Source: Nostoc foliaceum FACHB-393
GTDB taxonomy: Bacteria > Cyanobacteriota > Cyanobacteriia > Cyanobacteriales > Nostocaceae
DNA length: 64,000 bases
NCBI RefSeq assembly: GCF_014698505.1
Contig: NZ_JACJTD010000002.1
Location: 310,001-374,000, forward strand
Reading direction: 5' to 3'
Part shown: piece after piece, positions 63,576 through 64,000 of the stretch
Layout: the number at the start of each line of letters is the position of its first letter
Position numbering within the stretch: position 1 is the stretch's first letter
Position numbers and translations under genes: made by a program
Notes under the pieces: generated by a model
Told to the model about the DNA's origin: nothing
Databases searched by the model: none
What the model saw: only the letters and a program-made list of their open reading frames with translations

Positions 63576-64000
63576 TTGACACTACGGGTTGCTGTTATTG
63601 GGTCAGGCCCTGCTGGTTCATCTGCCGCTGAAACACTGGCAGCCTCTGGGATTGAAACCTACCTGTTTGAGCGGAAGCTAGACAATGCAAAGCCTTGTGG
63701 GGGTGCAATTCCCCTATGTATGGTGAGTGAATTTGACTTACCACCAGAGATTATCGATCGCCGAGTACGGAAGATGAAAATGATTTCGCCTTCCAATCGC
63801 GAGGTTGATATCAATCTGATAAATGAAGATGAATATATAGGAATGTGCCGCCGGGAAGTGCTAGACGGCTTTTTGCGCGATCGCGCGGCAAAACTAGGCG
63901 CAAATTTAATTAATGCCACTGTTCATAAACTTGATATACCAGGAAACAATACTGATCCCTATACCATCCATTACATTGACCATACAGACGGTATATCACA
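63576..64000 (+). CDS. chlP: Geranylgeranyl reductase, partial (runs off right edge)
   Basis: The frame is open from about 63576 (TTG, reading M/L-TLRVAVIGSGPAGSSAAETL) to the window end, 141 codons. The FAD-binding GxGxxG motif is VIGSGPAGSSAAE. It is followed by YLFERKLDNAKPCGGAIP and the ChlP-specific CMVSEFDLPPEIIDRRVRKM. The enzyme reduces the geranylgeranyl group to phytyl for chlorophyll and tocopherol synthesis at the thylakoid membrane. No ATG fits; the TTG matches the known N-terminus of cyanobacterial ChlP. It lies divergent to yidD with a spacer of about 180 bp. Confidence 0.92.
   Translation, partial: MTLRVAVIGSGPAGSSAAETLAASGIETYLFERKLDNAKPCGGAIPLCMVSEFDLPPEIIDRRVRKMKMISPSNREVDINLINEDEYIGMCRREVLDGFLRDRAAKLGANLINATVHKLDIPGNNTDPYTIHYIDHTDGIS

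Noticed and set aside
1..64000. tRNA, rRNA or riboswitch genes
   Set aside because: I looked through the intergenic stretches and found no cloverleaf, rRNA segment or known riboswitch core that I could support.

Overview
The window looks like a chromosomal segment of a filamentous, probably heterocyst-forming cyanobacterium (Nostoc/Anabaena-like). The evidence is photosystem II genes (psbB, psbT), a geranylgeranyl reductase (chlP), very frequent HIP1-type GCGATCGC octamers, and the short dispersed and tandem repeats typical of Nostocales intergenic DNA.

Region 1 (1-24.7 kb, all on the minus strand) is the upstream part of a hybrid NRPS/PKS cluster that continues off the left edge. In transcription order: a FAAL-ACP-C-A(Ser)-PCP loading protein; a TauD/SyrP-like Fe(II)/2-oxoglutarate oxygenase; a KS-AT-KR-T-E polyketide synthase whose KR lacks two catalytic residues and which ends in an NRPS-type epimerization domain; a membrane-anchored JmjC/cupin oxygenase; a MycE/TylE-like O-methyltransferase; a C-A-PCP module; a second PKS (KS-AT-KR-ACP, KR intact); and a TubC-C-A NRPS cut by the window edge. 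A divergent promoter region of about 0.6 kb with a Fur-box-like palindrome separates it from region 2.

Region 2 (25.3-33.3 kb, plus strand) holds a TonB-dependent siderophore receptor with an AMIN domain, a periplasmic iron-siderophore binding protein, a DUF1636 Cys-rich protein, and two ABC exporter half-transporters that look like a heterodimer with one degenerate ATP site. Together with region 1 this reads as an iron-regulated locus for making, exporting and re-importing a lipidated peptide-polyketide siderophore. The product itself cannot be read from this window.

Region 3 (33.3-51 kb) is a mosaic: an IS630-like transposase remnant, a glycosyltransferase, YjbQ, Nif3, several cyanobacterial proteins of unknown function, an MBL/beta-CASP hydrolase, a DUF29 protein, a NACHT/STAND NTPase whose reading frame is broken by a 4-bp duplication, a 21-bp tandem repeat array, a DUF559 nuclease-like protein, clustered dispersed hairpin repeats, and an RND efflux pump with its membrane fusion protein.

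Region 4 (51-64 kb) has an HD-domain phosphohydrolase, a peptide/nickel-type ABC importer whose permeases lie convergently, a pair of small overlapping genes, psbB-psbT, ribosomal protein S1, a HAD hydrolase with an altered motif I, cysA, a YidD with a Cys-rich tail, and the start of chlP.
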